Program-made: the position numbers and the translations under genes
Notes under the pieces: model-generated
What the model was told of the DNA's origin: nothing
The model's input: only the letters and a program-made list of their open reading frames with translations
Database searches by the model: none
Part shown: positions 1 to 10,073 of the stretch, piece after piece
Position numbering within the stretch: position 1 is the first letter of the stretch
Layout of the letters: every line of letters begins with the position of its first letter
Assembly: GCF_002443155.1 (NCBI RefSeq)
Contig: NZ_CP023667.1
Span: forward strand, 1,364,001-1,428,000
From: Alcaligenes faecalis
Lineage (GTDB): Bacteria > Pseudomonadota > Gammaproteobacteria > Burkholderiales > Burkholderiaceae_B
Direction of reading: 5' to 3'
Length of the DNA stretch: 64,000 nt

Positions 1-1
1 G

Positions 2-2170
2 CGTGCTCGAATCACCCAGGTACAGGATGCCGAAACCCACTTCATGGCCTCGGTGGTCGAAGTGCCCGGCGACGCTGGGGATGCGGCTGAAACCGAAGCC
101 TTGCGCCGTGCGGTGCTGGGCCAGTTCGAACAGTACGTCAAACTGAATAAAAAAATCCCTCAGGAAATTCTGACTTCCCTGACCGGGATTGATGATGCCG
201 GCCGCCTGGCTGACACCATCGCTGCGCATTTGCCGCTGAAGCTGGAACAAAAGCAGGGCATGCTGGAAACGCCCAAGGCCTTGGAGCGTCTGGAAGGCCT
301 GCTGTCGCAACTGGAAGGCGAAATTGACATCTTGCAGGTCGAGAAGCGTATTCGCGGCCGTGTGAAAAAGCAGATGGAAAAGAGCCAGCGCGACTACTAC
401 CTGAACGAGCAGGTCAAGGCGATTCAGAAAGAGCTGGGCGAAGGCGAGGACGGTGCGGATGTCGAAGAGCTGGAAAAACGCATCGAACAGGCTCAACTGA
501 GCAAAGAAGCGCTCAAGAAAGCCGAATCCGAAATGAAAAAGCTCAAGCTGATGTCGCCGATGTCAGCCGAAGCCACGGTCGTGCGCAACTACATCGAAAC
601 GCTGGTAGGCCTGCCTTGGCGCAAAAAGAGCCGTATCAACAACTCCTTGAGCAACGCCGAGGAAGTATTGGATGCGGATCACTTTGGTCTGGAAAAGGTC
701 AAAGAGCGCATTGTCGAGTACCTGGCTGTGCAGCAACGCGTCGACAAGCTGAAGGCTCCGATTCTGTGTCTGGTTGGCCCTCCAGGCGTGGGTAAAACCT
801 CGCTGGGTCAGTCCATCGCCAAGGCAACGAACCGCAAGTTCATTCGCATGGCTTTGGGTGGCGTGCGTGACGAGGCCGAGATTCGCGGTCACCGTCGTAC
901 CTACATCGGCTCCATGCCCGGCAAGGTTGTTCAGAACATGAGCAAGGTGGGTGTACGTAACCCGCTGTTCCTGCTGGACGAGATCGACAAGATGGGCGCG
1001 GATTTCCGTGGCGATCCATCCTCGGCATTGCTGGAGGTTCTGGACCCCGAACAAAACCACACCTTCCAGGATCACTACCTGGAAGTGGACTACGACTTGT
1101 CCGATGTGATGTTCGTGGCAACCAGCAATACCTTGAACATTCCACCGGCCCTGCTGGACCGTATGGAAGTGATTCGTCTGTCCGGCTATACCGAAGACGA
1201 GAAGGTACGCATTGCGTTCGATTACCTCTTGCCCAAGCTGATGAAGAACAACGGCGTGCGCGAGGGTGAACTGGAAGTGACAGAAGACGCGGTACGCGAC
1301 ATCGTGCGTTACTACACACGTGAAGCGGGTGTGCGTTCGCTGGAACGTGAAATCAGCAAGATCTGCCGCAAGGTGGTTCGCAAGCTGCTGGTGGCTAATC
1401 CACAAGCCGGTACGCGTGCGGCTCGCAACAAGACACTGACTCAGGAAACCTTGGTCGTGAATGCGGCGAATCTGAACGATTATCTGGGCGTACGTCGTTT
1501 CTCCTTCGGCCTGGCCGAAAAAGAGAACAAGGTTGGCCTGGTTACCGGTCTGGCCTGGACTGAGGTGGGCGGTGAGTTGCTGACCATCGAAGTGGCCGAT
1601 ATGCCCGGTAAAGGCAATGTGCTGCGCACCGGCTCGATTGGCGACGTGATGAAAGAGTCGGTTGAAGCGGCTCGCACAGTCGTACGTTCGCGTGCCCAGA
1701 AGTGGGGCATTGCCAATAGCGTGTTTGAAAAGCGTGACCTGCACGTGCACTTTCCTGAAGGCGCCACGCCCAAGGATGGTCCATCGGCCGGTATCGCCAT
1801 CACGACTGCTATCGTGTCCAGCCTGACGGGTATTCCGGTTCGTGCCGACGTGGCCATGACGGGTGAAATCACCTTGCGCGGCGAAGTTCTGCCTATCGGT
1901 GGCTTGAAAGAGAAGCTGTTGGCAGCGCAACGCGGCGGTATCAAAACCGTGATGATTCCGGAGGAAAACGTCAAAGACCTGGCCGATATTCCAGATAACG
2001 TGAAAAACACGCTGGAGATCATTCCCGTGCGTTGGATTGATCGCGTACTGGAAGTGGCTCTGCAAGACGCTGTAACGCCTCTGAGTGACGAAGAAGTTGC
2101 TCGCCTGGCCGCTGAGGCCTTGGCAGCAACGCGTGCCGCTGGCGCTGGCTCTGAGTCCTTCAAGCACTAA
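2..2170 (+). CDS. lon: Lon ATP-dependent protease (5' end outside window)
   Basis: ATP-dependent serine protease that degrades misfolded and regulatory proteins in the cytoplasm. The reading frame is open from base 2 through a possible internal ATG at 44, and the residues before that ATG still read as the Lon N-terminal substrate domain, so the gene starts outside the window. Visible parts are the coiled-coil middle, the AAA+ module with Walker [10 protein letters not shown] and Walker [10 protein letters not shown], and the C-terminal protease domain with catalytic Ser in KDGPSAG and the Lys further on in [10 protein letters not shown]. The C terminus is complete (TAA at 2168). A strong hairpin terminator follows directly. 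Identification is secure. Confidence 0.97.
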   Translation, partial: RARITQVQDAETHFMASVVEVPGDAGDAAETEALRRAVLGQFEQYVKLNKKIPQEILTSLTGIDDAGRLADTIAAHLPLKLEQKQGMLETPKALERLEGLLSQLEGEIDILQVEKRIRGRVKKQMEKSQRDYYLNEQVKAIQKELGEGEDGADVEELEKRIEQAQLSKEALKKAESEMKKLKLMSPMSAEATVVRNYIETLVGLPWRKKSRINNSLSNAEEVLDADHFGLEKVKERIVEYLAVQQRVDKLKAPILCLVGPPGVGKTSLGQSIAKATNRKFIRMALGGVRDEAEIRGHRRTYIGSMPGKVVQNMSKVGVRNPLFLLDEIDKMGADFRGDPSSALLEVLDPEQNHTFQDHYLEVDYDLSDVMFVATSNTLNIPPALLDRMEVIRLSGYTEDEKVRIAFDYLLPKLMKNNGVREGELEVTEDAVRDIVRYYTREAGVRSLEREISKICRKVVRKLLVANPQAGTRAARNKTLTQETLVVNAANLNDYLGVRRFSFGLAEKENKVGLVTGLAWTEVGGELLTIEVADMPGKGNVLRTGSIGDVMKESVEAARTVVRSRAQKWGIANSVFEKRDLHVHFPEGATPKDGPSAGIAITTAIVSSLTGIPVRADVAMTGEITLRGEVLPIGGLKEKLLAAQRGGIKTVMIPEENVKDLADIPDNVKNTLEIIPVRWIDRVLEVALQDAVTPLSDEEVARLAAEALAATRAAGAGSESFKH

Positions 2171-2192
2171 GCTTTAGCTTCAGTAAGACGCA

Positions 2193-2226
2193 AAACAGGC
2201 CACCTTGATTTCAAGGTGGCCTGTTT
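2193..2226 (+). terminator. lon terminator
   Basis: A 14-bp perfect stem (AAACAGGCCACCTT / AAGGTGGCCTGTTT) with a 6-nt loop begins 23 bases after the lon stop codon and is followed by a T-rich stretch. The rest of the space up to 2474 shows no convincing gene; a short open frame there overlaps this hairpin and has no recognisable product. Confidence 0.85.
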
Positions 2227-2474
2227 GCTTTTTAGCTGGACTGATCGTGTGTTTGCAGTCAGTCATATTGATTACAAGCAGAGAGTCAGATCTTGTTGGT
2301 GGTGCTCACAGTATTGTGCGGGGGCAAGCCTGTTCAACTCGTTCCAGAAGCATAGGCCACTGCCCATACACACTGCAGCAGTGATCTTCGCCGTAGATAT
2401 AGCGGTAACTATAATCGTCGCTGCCGCTGCTCTGCGTCTACTTCAATCTGCAGAGCGGCATGTATCCTGACTAA

Positions 2475-2551
2475 TAAAAAACCCCATGCACCAAACGGTA
2501 TATGGGGTTTTTCCTTATCAGGTCCACCCAGCCTATAAAACAGGCTGGGTG
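2475..2551 (-). terminator. lexA terminator region, two hairpins
   Basis: Reading on the minus strand after lexA there is first a 10-bp stem (CACCCAGCCT at 2525-2534 with AGGCTGGGTG at 2542-2551), then a second stem AAAAACCCCA / TGGGGTTTTT (2475-2512). The second is flanked by T-runs in both directions, so it can act as a bidirectional terminator between lon and lexA. Confidence 0.7.
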
Positions 2552-2568
2552 ACCAAGAGAGGCAGGGC

Positions 2569-3228
2569 TTAATGCAGTGGGCTGGTACGAATCAGACCAA
2601 CAGCAATGCCTTCCAAAGACAGGGAATCCGGATCGGTGACGACGATAGGCTCAAAGTCCGGATTCTCGGGCAAGAGGACTACCTGATTGCTGGAGCGCGA
2701 CAGGCGCTTGACGGTGACATCGTCGCCAATACGGACCACCACGATCTGCCCATTACGTGCTTCGCTGGCTTTCTTGACGGCCAGCAGGTCGCCATCAAAA
2801 ATGCCGGCGTCTTTCATGCTCAGGCCACGCACGCGCAGCAGGTAATCCGGCGTTTGGGTGAACAGGGTAGGGGCGACGCCAATCTCGCGTTCGATATGCT
2901 CGGTAGCCAGAATAGGGCTACCGGCAGCCACGCGACCAATAATGGGCAGCAAGAGGGCATCAGCCAGATTGGCCAGGGCGCTGCTGCTGGGCGCTGCGTT
3001 TTCGCGGGTATCCGTGCCGAGCAGGCGTATGCCGCGCGAGGCACCGGCAGTCAATTCGATAGCGCCTTTGCGGGCCAGAGCTTTCAAATGATCCTCTGCC
3101 GCATTGGCGGATTTGAAACCCAACACCTGAGCAATCTCAGCTCGAGTAGGAGGGAAACCCGTCCGTTCGATTTCAGAACGGATGATGTCCAGCACTTGTT
3201 GTTGGCGTGCAGTGAGCTTGGCGGTCAT
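2569..3228 (-). CDS. lexA: LexA repressor
   Basis: Repressor of the SOS DNA-damage regulon; RecA filaments trigger its self-cleavage. The N-terminal winged helix (about residues 1-70, [24 protein letters not shown]) is followed by the S24 peptidase fold. The cleavage bond is Ala102-Gly103 (VAAGSP); the catalytic dyad is Ser137 (GLSMKD) and Lys174 (TVKRL), 37 residues apart as in E. coli LexA. Length of 219 aa is normal. A CTG-N10-CAG SOS box lies 11 bp upstream of the start, so the gene is expected to be autoregulated. Confidence 0.97.
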   Translation of the reverse strand: MTAKLTARQQQVLDIIRSEIERTGFPPTRAEIAQVLGFKSANAAEDHLKALARKGAIELTAGASRGIRLLGTDTRENAAPSSSALANLADALLLPIIGRVAAGSPILATEHIEREIGVAPTLFTQTPDYLLRVRGLSMKDAGIFDGDLLAVKKASEARNGQIVVVRIGDDVTVKRLSRSSNQVVLLPENPDFEPIVVTDPDSLSLEGIAVGLIRTSPLH

Positions 3229-3239
3229 AGTATTGTCTG

Positions 3240-3255
3240 CTGAATATATATACAG
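3240..3255 (-). promoter_or_regulatory. SOS box of lexA
   Basis: CTGAATATATATACAG matches the LexA operator form CTG-N10-CAG with an alternating AT core. It sits immediately upstream of the lexA start codon at 3228. No comparable site is seen before uvrB. Confidence 0.9.
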
Positions 3256-3333
3256 TAAAGATTGTGCGTTACAGTTGGCGTTTTTGCAAGCGGTGAGGAC
3301 CTTAAAGGCTTAATTTTTGACCCTTTCGGCTGC

Positions 3334-3894
3334 TCAGGCGGATTGGGGCCAATCCTTGCGGTCCATGGTGTACAGCACATGAGGTACCAGCTTGTGGCCT
3401 GCCGCTACACCGGGGTGATCAAAGGTGCCAGCTTGCTCTGTCATGCCCAGGCGTTGCATGACGGTTTGCGAAGGCAGGTTCAACCGGGCGGTATACGCCA
3501 CAATTTGCGCCAGGCCCAGCTCGTCAAAGCCAAAGTCCATGCAGGCGCGAGCTGCTTCGGTGGCGTAGCCTTTGCCCCAGTATTCAGGCAGCAGACGCCA
3601 AAGCACTTCCACGCAAGGCTGAAAGTACAGATCGGCGGTCGGGCGGTTCAGACCCACCATGCCGATGAAGGCCCCGCTTTCCTTCAGTTCTACTGCCCAC
3701 GGGCCCCAGCCATGTTCTTCGATCAAGCTTTGGCTACGGTGAGCGATGGCATCACTTTGTGTGCGGTCCAGGGTGGCTGGATAAAAGCGCAGCGCGTGGG
3801 GATCGCTATTCAAGCGGAAGAAGGGTTCCAGGTCCGTCGCTTTCCAGGGGCGCAGGAGCAGGCGTTCGGTGTTCAGGGAAATGGCGTCTGTCAT
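3334..3894 (-). CDS. GNAT N-acetyltransferase, RimJ/RimL-like
   Basis: A 186-aa protein of the GNAT acetyltransferase fold in its RimJ/RimL/RimI-like branch, which acetylates protein N termini or small amines using acetyl-CoA. It begins with the LNTERLLLRPW strand typical of this branch, has GMVGLNR, then the acetyl-CoA-binding stretch EYWGKGYATEAARACMDFGF and the late NLPSQTVMQRLGM motif. The substrate cannot be told from sequence. It lies downstream of the aminotransferase on the same strand, but a hairpin between them suggests separate or attenuated transcription. Confidence 0.85.
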   Translation of the reverse strand: MTDAISLNTERLLLRPWKATDLEPFFRLNSDPHALRFYPATLDRTQSDAIAHRSQSLIEEHGWGPWAVELKESGAFIGMVGLNRPTADLYFQPCVEVLWRLLPEYWGKGYATEAARACMDFGFDELGLAQIVAYTARLNLPSQTVMQRLGMTEQAGTFDHPGVAAGHKLVPHVLYTMDRKDWPQSA

Positions 3895-3920
3895 GGTAGT
3901 ACTCCAAGGGCTGGAACGAC

Positions 3921-3944
3921 AACGCCCTTCCGAAGAAGGGCGTT
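3921..3944. terminator. hairpin between aminotransferase and GNAT gene
   Basis: AACGCCCTTC and GAAGGGCGTT form a 10-bp stem with a very short loop, downstream of the minus-strand aminotransferase. No clear T-run follows, so termination is uncertain. Confidence 0.5.
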
Positions 3945-3966
3945 GGGGGCGGTAAGGACAGCCTGC

Positions 3967-5169
3967 TTATTTCAGGACTTGAGCGATGGCCTTGGCCACG
4001 ACGTCAATGTTCTGGCTGTTCAGCGCAGCCACGCAGATACGGCCGCTGCTGACAGCGTAAATACCGTGTTCCTGGCGCAGGCGTTCTACTTGTTCGGCTG
4101 TCAGACCGGAGTAGGAGAACATGCCGCGCTGTTCCAGCACGAAGTCAAAGTTCTGAGTAGCACCGTGCTCTTTCAGCTTGGCAACCAGTTGGGCGCGCAT
4201 TTCGCGGATACGATCACGCATGCCGGCCAGTTCGGTAGCCCAGGTTTGAAACAGTTCAGGCGAATTCAGCACGGTGGCCACAACCTTGCCACCGTGTGTG
4301 GGCGGGTTGGAGTAGTTGGTGCGAATCACGCGCTTGACCTGGCTCAGCACGCGGGAAGTTTCGTCCTTGCTGGAAGTAACCAGAGTCAGGGCGCCAACGC
4401 GCTCGCCGTACAGCGAGAAAGACTTGGAGAACGAGGAACTGATGAACATGGACAGGCCCAGCTTGGCAAACAGGCGCACCACGCTGGCGTCTTCTTCCAG
4501 ACCGGCACCAAAGCCTTGGTAAGCGATGTCCAGGAAAGGAACCAGTTGACGCTCTTTGATCAGCTCAGCGATCTGGGTCCATTGTTCCATGCTGGGATCC
4601 ACGCCGGTAGGGTTGTGGCAGCAAGCGTGCAGGATCACGATGGACTGGGCAGGCATCGTGCGCAGCGAGGCGATCATGCCGTCAAAGTTCAGGCCATGAG
4701 TTGCGGCATCGTAGTAAGCGTAGGTGTTGACCTTGAAGCCGGCGCGCTCGAACAGAGCACGGTGGTTTTCCCAGCTGGGATCGCTGATGTAAACCTCGGA
4801 CTGGGGCAGCAGTTGCTGCAGGAAGTCGGCACCGATTTTCAGTGCGCCTGTGCCGCCCAGGGATTGCACGGTCAAGGCTCGGCCTTCGGCAATGATGGGG
4901 GAGTCGGCACCTAGCAACAGAGTTTGAGCACCCAGATTGTAGGTATTGATACCTTCGATAGGCAGGTAGCTGCGCGCGGCGGCCTTGCTCATCATGGCTT
5001 CTTCAGCCTTTTGAACAGCCTGCAAAATGGGGATACGCCCTTGATCGTCGTAGTAAACACCGACCCCCAGATTAACTTTGCCGCTGCGTTCGTCGGCATT
5101 GTATTGTTCGTTCAAACCCAAAATGGGGTCGCGTGGAGCCAGTTCGACGGTTTCGAAGAGCGATGTCAT
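3967..5169 (-). CDS. PLP-dependent amino acid aminotransferase (AspC/TyrB type)
   Basis: Class I aminotransferase that uses pyridoxal phosphate to exchange amino groups between aspartate or aromatic amino acids and 2-oxoglutarate. The 400-aa protein is collinear with E. coli AspC/TyrB: N-terminal DPILGLNEQYNADER and VNLGVGVYYDD, GGTGALKIGADFL in the cofactor-binding region, HACCHNPTGVDP, the PLP lysine in SSSFSKSFSLYGERVGAL, and NYSNPPTHGG with the substrate arginine region near the C terminus (SSGRICVAALN). Sequence alone does not separate aspartate from tyrosine preference. The gene is divergent from uvrB. Confidence 0.93.
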   Translation of the reverse strand: MTSLFETVELAPRDPILGLNEQYNADERSGKVNLGVGVYYDDQGRIPILQAVQKAEEAMMSKAAARSYLPIEGINTYNLGAQTLLLGADSPIIAEGRALTVQSLGGTGALKIGADFLQQLLPQSEVYISDPSWENHRALFERAGFKVNTYAYYDAATHGLNFDGMIASLRTMPAQSIVILHACCHNPTGVDPSMEQWTQIAELIKERQLVPFLDIAYQGFGAGLEEDASVVRLFAKLGLSMFISSSFSKSFSLYGERVGALTLVTSSKDETSRVLSQVKRVIRTNYSNPPTHGGKVVATVLNSPELFQTWATELAGMRDRIREMRAQLVAKLKEHGATQNFDFVLEQRGMFSYSGLTAEQVERLRQEHGIYAVSSGRICVAALNSQNIDVVAKAIAQVLK

Positions 5170-5253
5170 GATGATATGGGGGCGTTAGTGCGGAAAGGTA
5201 GAAAAACAAAGCATTAATGTGATAATACGGGCTTACCCTAAAGTGTGTCTAGC

Positions 5254-7275
5254 ATGAAATTTGAGCCTGCCTTTCAAGAATTTCCGGGGAGTTCCTTCAA
5301 ACTTTTCCAACCTTATTTGCCCGCCGGCGACCAGCCCGCGGCAATTGAGCAGTTGGTTGAGGGGATTGATGACGGCTTGATGTACCAGACCCTTTTGGGG
5401 GTAACGGGCTCAGGCAAGACCTATACGATGGCGAATATTATTGCTCGCACCGGGCGTCCGGCCATTGTTCTGGCACCCAATAAAACCCTGGCTGCGCAGT
5501 TGTACGCCGAGATGCGCGAGTTTTTTCCACGCAACGCCGTGGAGTACTTCGTGTCTTACTACGATTACTACCAGCCCGAGGCCTATGTGCCATCGCGTGA
5601 TCTGTTTATTGAAAAGGACTCGTCCATCAATGAACACATCGAGCAGATGCGCTTGTCGGCCACCAAAAGTCTGCTGGAACGGCCAGACACCATTATTGTG
5701 GGCACCGTGTCCTGCATCTACGGTATTGGTAACCCCGGTGATTACCATGCTATGGTGCTGACCTTGCGCAAGGGGGATCGTATCGCCCGCCAGGAGCTGC
5801 TGGCGCGTCTGGTCGCCATGCAGTACGAGCGCAACGACCTGGATTTCCAGCGCGGTGTGTTCCGCGCTCGTGGTGAAGTGGTTGATATCTTCCCGGCAGA
5901 AAACGCGGAGCTGGCCTTGCGGGTCAGCCTGTTTGATGACGAGATTGAAGAGCTGGAGTTGTTCGATCCGCTGACAGGCAAGGTCGTGCAAAAGCTGAAC
6001 CGCTTTACCGTGTTCCCCAGTTCGCACTATGTGACACCACGAGAAACTGTGTTGCGGGCGATTGAAACCATCAAGCTGGAACTGCGCGAGCGCCTGGAGT
6101 TTCTGACTCGGGAAGGGCATTTGGTCGAGGCCCAACGCCTGGAGCAGCGCACCCGCTTTGATCTGGAGATGTTGCAGGAGCTGGGCTTTTGCAAAGGCAT
6201 CGAGAACTACTCCCGCCACTTGTCAGGAGCAGCGCCTGGCGATCCGCCGCCGACGCTGATTGACTACCTGCCGCGTAACTCCCTGATGTTTATTGATGAA
6301 AGCCACGTCACCATCGGACAGTTGAGCGCCATGTATCGCGGTGACCGCTCGCGTAAAGAGACTCTGGTGCAGTTCGGTTTTCGTCTGCCGTCGGCCATGG
6401 ATAACCGGCCCCTGAAGCTGGAAGAGTTCGAGCGCCGTATGCCGCAAACCGTGTTCGTATCGGCCACGCCGGCTGCCTACGAGCAAGAGCATGCAGACAA
6501 TGTGGTTGAACAGGTGGTGCGACCTACTGGCCTGGTGGACCCGGAAATCGAGGTTCGTCCTGCCACTACGCAGGTCGATGATTTGCTGGGTGAAATCAAG
6601 CTGCGTACCGCACAGGAAGACCGTGTATTGGTGACGACGCTCACCAAGCGCATGTCCGAAGATCTGACCGAATACTTGTCAGAGAACAGTATCCGCGTGC
6701 GTTACTTGCACTCGGACATTGATACGGTGGAACGGGCCGAGATTATCCGGGATCTGCGTTTGGGCGTGTTCGATGTGCTGGTCGGGATTAACTTGCTGCG
6801 CGAGGGTCTGGATTTGCCCGAAGTGTCTCTGGTGGCGATTCTGGATGCGGACAAGGAAGGTTTTCTGCGTTCCGAACGCAGCCTGATTCAAACCATAGGT
6901 CGGGCCGCACGTAACCTGAATGGTAAAGCCATTCTGTATGCCGACAGAATGACGGACTCCATGCAACGCGCCATCGAAGAAACCGAGCGCCGTCGTGCCA
7001 AGCAGATCGCCTTTAACGAAGAGCACGGCATTACGCCGCGCGGCGTGAACAAGGCCGTCCGTGAGTTGATTGATGGTGTTGTTGCTTCGGATCCAACCGC
7101 CAGCTTGCGCGAGGATGTGCCAGAAGAGCTGATTCGCGACGAGAAGGCTGCGGCACGCGAGATCAAGCGTCTGGAAAAGGAAATGATGGATCACGCTCGC
7201 AACCTGGAGTTCGAGCAAGCCGCAGCTGCGCGCGACAAGTTGCAAAGGCTCAAGGCCAAGCTGTTGATGGCCTGA
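5254..7275 (+). CDS. uvrB: Excinuclease ABC subunit B
   Basis: Damage-verification helicase of nucleotide excision repair, working with UvrA and UvrC. Counted from the alternative GTG start at 5245, Walker A GVTGSGKT is at residues 52-59. The beta-hairpin motif [12 protein letters not shown], the DESH helicase box (FIDESHVT), the late helicase motifs ([19 protein letters not shown]) and a C-terminal UVR motif ([19 protein letters not shown]) are all present. The ATG at 5254 is preferred; GTG at 5245 adds three residues, and neither has a strong Shine-Dalgarno. A -10-like GATAAT lies at 5221-5226. No LexA box is visible, unlike E. coli uvrB. Confidence 0.96.
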   Translation: MKFEPAFQEFPGSSFKLFQPYLPAGDQPAAIEQLVEGIDDGLMYQTLLGVTGSGKTYTMANIIARTGRPAIVLAPNKTLAAQLYAEMREFFPRNAVEYFVSYYDYYQPEAYVPSRDLFIEKDSSINEHIEQMRLSATKSLLERPDTIIVGTVSCIYGIGNPGDYHAMVLTLRKGDRIARQELLARLVAMQYERNDLDFQRGVFRARGEVVDIFPAENAELALRVSLFDDEIEELELFDPLTGKVVQKLNRFTVFPSSHYVTPRETVLRAIETIKLELRERLEFLTREGHLVEAQRLEQRTRFDLEMLQELGFCKGIENYSRHLSGAAPGDPPPTLIDYLPRNSLMFIDESHVTIGQLSAMYRGDRSRKETLVQFGFRLPSAMDNRPLKLEEFERRMPQTVFVSATPAAYEQEHADNVVEQVVRPTGLVDPEIEVRPATTQVDDLLGEIKLRTAQEDRVLVTTLTKRMSEDLTEYLSENSIRVRYLHSDIDTVERAEIIRDLRLGVFDVLVGINLLREGLDLPEVSLVAILDADKEGFLRSERSLIQTIGRAARNLNGKAILYADRMTDSMQRAIEETERRRAKQIAFNEEHGITPRGVNKAVRELIDGVVASDPTASLREDVPEELIRDEKAAAREIKRLEKEMMDHARNLEFEQAAAARDKLQRLKAKLLMA

Positions 7276-7738
7276 GGGCTTGGGCTTGGTGCTTCTGGTG
7301 TCGGGGAAGGGCGCAGGCGACTTCGTTGGAGTCCGTCTTGGACTGAAGTGGTGACCTTCGCCTGAAACCGGATTGCGTGTTCGGTTCCACTCGCGCTTGA
7401 GCCCCTCCAGCAAAAGCGGGGCAATTTCATCTTTGATGATGCTTGTTGCATAATTGCAACTAAGCCTGGACGAAAGTACAGAAAAAACACGGTTCCGCTA
7501 CCGGCTTTCATCACTCGGGTGTATTGCTTGATTTATCTCATCCCGAGAAAGCGGTGTATCCGCTAAGCAAAGGGTGCCGCGCCTTTGGTTTATTCCAAAC
7601 TTCAAGCAGCTGCGTACTGTTCTTATTGGCAGCCCCCAAACGATACGGATTTGCAGTTTTCGAGGCCGTTTTCGGAGCCTGTTCCGGCCCGGTTCTGTCT
7701 TGCCTTATTTGGGGTTTTCCCGCAGACTTTGACGCATT
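7276..7738. other. 463-bp gap between uvrB and phosphatase gene
   Basis: No convincing gene is seen. Short open frames on both strands lack Shine-Dalgarno sequences and recognisable products. The only marked structure is the inverted repeat GTTGCA-TAAT-TGCAAC at 7445-7460, which resembles operators bound by MarR-type regulators. No divergent regulator gene is adjacent. Confidence 0.4.
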
Positions 7739-8227
7739 ATGAGTAAGGTTCTGTTTGTCTGTACAGGGAATATTTGCCGCTCCCCCAGCGCCGAAGGTGT
7801 CTTGCGCCAACTGGTCGACCAAGCCAGTTTGTCGGAGGCTATTTTGGTGGATTCAGCCGCCACGCATGGCTTTCATGTTGGCGAGCATCCTGACACACGC
7901 GCACAGATAGCCGCTCGTAAACGCGGTTATGACATCTCTACCTATCAGGCCCGACAGGTCCAGCGCGAGGACTTTCGCAACTTCGACCTTATCTTGAGCA
8001 TGGACTGGGAAAACCACGCTGCCTTGCAGCAAATGTGTCCTCCCATTTACCGCCACAAGCTCATGCTGCTGATGCGCTTTGCCACTGACTATGAAGCGGC
8101 TACCGTGCCCGATCCTTATTATGGCGGCCAGGATGGCTTTAATAAGGTCATGGACTATATCGAGGATGCCTGTCAGGGCGTGTTCGAGCTGGTTCGCAAG
8201 CGCGTCCCCAATTACCGTGCTGCCTGA
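7739..8227 (+). CDS. Low-molecular-weight protein-tyrosine phosphatase
   Basis: A 162-aa cytoplasmic phosphatase of the arsenate-reductase-like LMW-PTP family. The N terminus has the P-loop VCTGNICRSPSAEG, containing the nucleophile Cys and the CX5R signature. The general-acid aspartate is in VPDPYYGGQDGF. Family members act on phosphotyrosine proteins, often with bacterial tyrosine kinases of polysaccharide export, but no kinase or polysaccharide gene is nearby, so the substrate is unknown. It lies just upstream of the isc cluster with its own spacing. Confidence 0.93.
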   Translation: MSKVLFVCTGNICRSPSAEGVLRQLVDQASLSEAILVDSAATHGFHVGEHPDTRAQIAARKRGYDISTYQARQVQREDFRNFDLILSMDWENHAALQQMCPPIYRHKLMLLMRFATDYEAATVPDPYYGGQDGFNKVMDYIEDACQGVFELVRKRVPNYRAA

Positions 8228-8294
8228 GCGGCTAAATAACACTTCAGTATAAGTGTAAAAACACACGCTCAAGCACGGTAGTTTCCCCTGTATT

Positions 8295-8317
8295 TGCTAT
8301 ACTGGACCAAATTGGTC
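8295..8317 (+). promoter_or_regulatory. isc operon promoter with likely IscR site
   Basis: An extended -10 element, TG-C-TATACT (8295-8303), is followed at once by GACCAAATTGGTC (8305-8317), a perfect palindrome with a single central base. A palindrome overlapping the transcription start is where IscR represses its own operon. The IscR assignment is inferred from position and general resemblance to Rrf2-family sites. Confidence 0.6.
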
Positions 8318-8368
8318 GGATTTGCCCTTGGCAATCCGGCCGCTTTCGCCTTTGGCAAGGAAACTATC

Positions 8369-8845
8369 ATGCGTTTGACGACAAAAGGGCGTTTCGCCGT
8401 AACCGCGATGATCGATCTTGCGCTGCGCCAGCAAAGTGGACCGGTGACGCTCGCAGGCATCAGCCAGCGACAGGGTATCTCGCTCTCCTATCTTGAGCAG
8501 TTGTTTGGCAAGTTGCGCCGCCATGAACTGGTCGATAGCGTGCGTGGTCCAGGTGGTGGCTATACGCTTGCGCGTCTGGCTCGCCATATCACTGTTGCTG
8601 ACATTGTGTTTGCGGTCGATGAGCCCGTTGATGCCACCCAATGCGGTGGCAAGGGTAATTGCAAGCAGGGCACAAATGGGCAGAAAGGCGAGTGCATGAC
8701 TCACGAGCTTTGGGCGACGCTTAGTCGTAAAATGGTCGATTATCTGGACTCTGTCTCGCTACAGGACTTGGTTGATCAGCAGCGTCTGCGTCAGCTCAAG
8801 TTGGCCGCTCAGGAAGCTGGTCAGCCAGAAGAATGTACTTTGTAG
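8369..8845 (+). CDS. iscR: IscR, Rrf2-family Fe-S cluster regulator
   Basis: Transcription regulator that senses [2Fe-2S] status and represses isc genes. The start at 8369 (MRLTTKGRF) is chosen because an AAGGAAA Shine-Dalgarno precedes it and it matches the IscR N terminus; the frame extends 25 codons further upstream. The winged helix contains [29 protein letters not shown]. The cluster ligands are present as Cys-X5-Cys-X10-Cys-X2-His (CGGKGNC ... ECMTH). E. coli IscR has X5 between the second and third Cys, so this protein carries five extra residues in the cluster loop. Length is 158 aa. Confidence 0.93.
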   Translation: MRLTTKGRFAVTAMIDLALRQQSGPVTLAGISQRQGISLSYLEQLFGKLRRHELVDSVRGPGGGYTLARLARHITVADIVFAVDEPVDATQCGGKGNCKQGTNGQKGECMTHELWATLSRKMVDYLDSVSLQDLVDQQRLRQLKLAAQEAGQPEECTL

Positions 8846-8879
8846 TGGGCAGTCGCCGCTACTGACTCCGGAGTTTTGT

Positions 8880-10073
8880 ATGAGTCGCGCTCAGCGTATT
8901 TATATGGATTATGCCGCCACCACACCGGTAGACCCGCGTGTTGCCGACAGCATGATTCCCTGGTTGACGGAACGATTTGGCAATCCCGCCTCCAGCAGCC
9001 ATCCTTATGGATGGGATGCGGAAGAAGCCGTGGATCAGGCGCGTCGTCAGGTTGCCTCCCTGGTTGGGGCAGAGCCGCGAGAAATCGTCTGGACTTCCGG
9101 TGCTACCGAAGCCATCAATCTGGCCCTGAAGGGTGCCGCACAGTTTTATCAGTCCAAGGGCCGCCATATTATTACCGTCCGTACGGAACACAAGGCCGTG
9201 CTCGACACCTGTCTGGCCTTGCAGGACGAAGGGTTTGAAGTCACCTTTCTGGATGTCCTGCCCAGTGGTCTGATTGATCCGCAGGCGTTTGAACAAGCCA
9301 TTCGTCCCGATACCATCCTGGCCTCGGTCATGCTGGTGAATAACGAAATTGGCGTGATTCAGGATGTGCAGGCTTTGGGGGCAATTTGCCGTGAGCACAA
9401 GGTGCTGTTCCATGTGGACGCCGCCCAGGCTACCGGCAAGGTGGCGATCAATCTGCAGGAATGGCCAGTGGATTTGATGTCCATGTCTGCCCACAAGACC
9501 TACGGTCCTAAAGGGATTGGTGCCTTGTATATCCGTCGTAAACCGGCGGTGCGTCTGAAAGCACAGATTCATGGTGGTGGTCACGAGCGCGGTTTTCGTT
9601 CCGGTACGCTGGCTACGCATCAGATCGTGGGCATGGGCCGCGCTTTCGAGCTGGCTGCTCAGGAAATGGACCAGGACAATCAGCGCATCACGGCCTTGCG
9701 GGATCGTCTGTGGGCCGGTTTGCAGCCAATTCCGGATCTGTTTCTGAACGGTACCCTGGACCAGCGTGTGCCGCATAACCTGAATATCAGTGTGGATCAC
9801 ATCGAGGGCGAAGCCCTGATGATGGCCCTGACGGATCTGGCTGTGTCCAGCGGCTCGGCCTGTACCTCGGCCAGCCTGGAACCGTCCTACGTATTGACGG
9901 CCTTGGGTCGCAGCGATCAGTTGGCGCACAGCTCCTTGCGCTTGAGCCTCGGCCGTTTCACGACCGAGCAGGACATTGATGACACGATTGCCGCCATCCG
10001 TCGTGTGGTTGAACAATTGCGGGCCGTCTCTCCTTTATGGAGCGAGCCCGCTTCGGAGCAGTTCGCGCAATGA
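8880..10073 (+). CDS. iscS: Cysteine desulfurase IscS
   Basis: PLP enzyme that takes sulfur from cysteine for Fe-S clusters and thiolated cofactors. The 397-aa protein has the IscS/NifS N terminus ([14 protein letters not shown]), the cofactor-binding [14 protein letters not shown], the PLP lysine in [15 protein letters not shown], and the catalytic Cys loop [17 protein letters not shown]. The ATG at 8880 is chosen because the protein aligns with IscS from there; upstream codons overlap iscR coding sequence. The stop codon overlaps the next gene by ATGA, indicating translational coupling. Confidence 0.96.
   Translation: MSRAQRIYMDYAATTPVDPRVADSMIPWLTERFGNPASSSHPYGWDAEEAVDQARRQVASLVGAEPREIVWTSGATEAINLALKGAAQFYQSKGRHIITVRTEHKAVLDTCLALQDEGFEVTFLDVLPSGLIDPQAFEQAIRPDTILASVMLVNNEIGVIQDVQALGAICREHKVLFHVDAAQATGKVAINLQEWPVDLMSMSAHKTYGPKGIGALYIRRKPAVRLKAQIHGGGHERGFRSGTLATHQIVGMGRAFELAAQEMDQDNQRITALRDRLWAGLQPIPDLFLNGTLDQRVPHNLNISVDHIEGEALMMALTDLAVSSGSACTSASLEPSYVLTALGRSDQLAHSSLRLSLGRFTTEQDIDDTIAAIRRVVEQLRAVSPLWSEPASEQFAQ

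Noticed and set aside
563..2167. Long open frame antisense to lon (534 codons)
   Set aside because: It follows the codon pattern of lon on the opposite strand and has no recognisable domain; lon is certain.
2216..2470. 84-codon frame between lon and lexA
   Set aside because: Starts inside the lon terminator stem, no Shine-Dalgarno and no similarity recognised.
3262..4914. 550-codon plus-strand frame across the GNAT and aminotransferase genes
   Set aside because: Shadow of two clear minus-strand genes; no domain or Shine-Dalgarno.
5170..5253. SOS box before uvrB
   Set aside because: Searched for CTG-N10-CAG; none is present, so LexA control of uvrB is not claimed.
7524..7742. 72-codon frame before the phosphatase gene
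   Set aside because: No ribosome-binding site, composition not gene-like, overlaps the phosphatase start.
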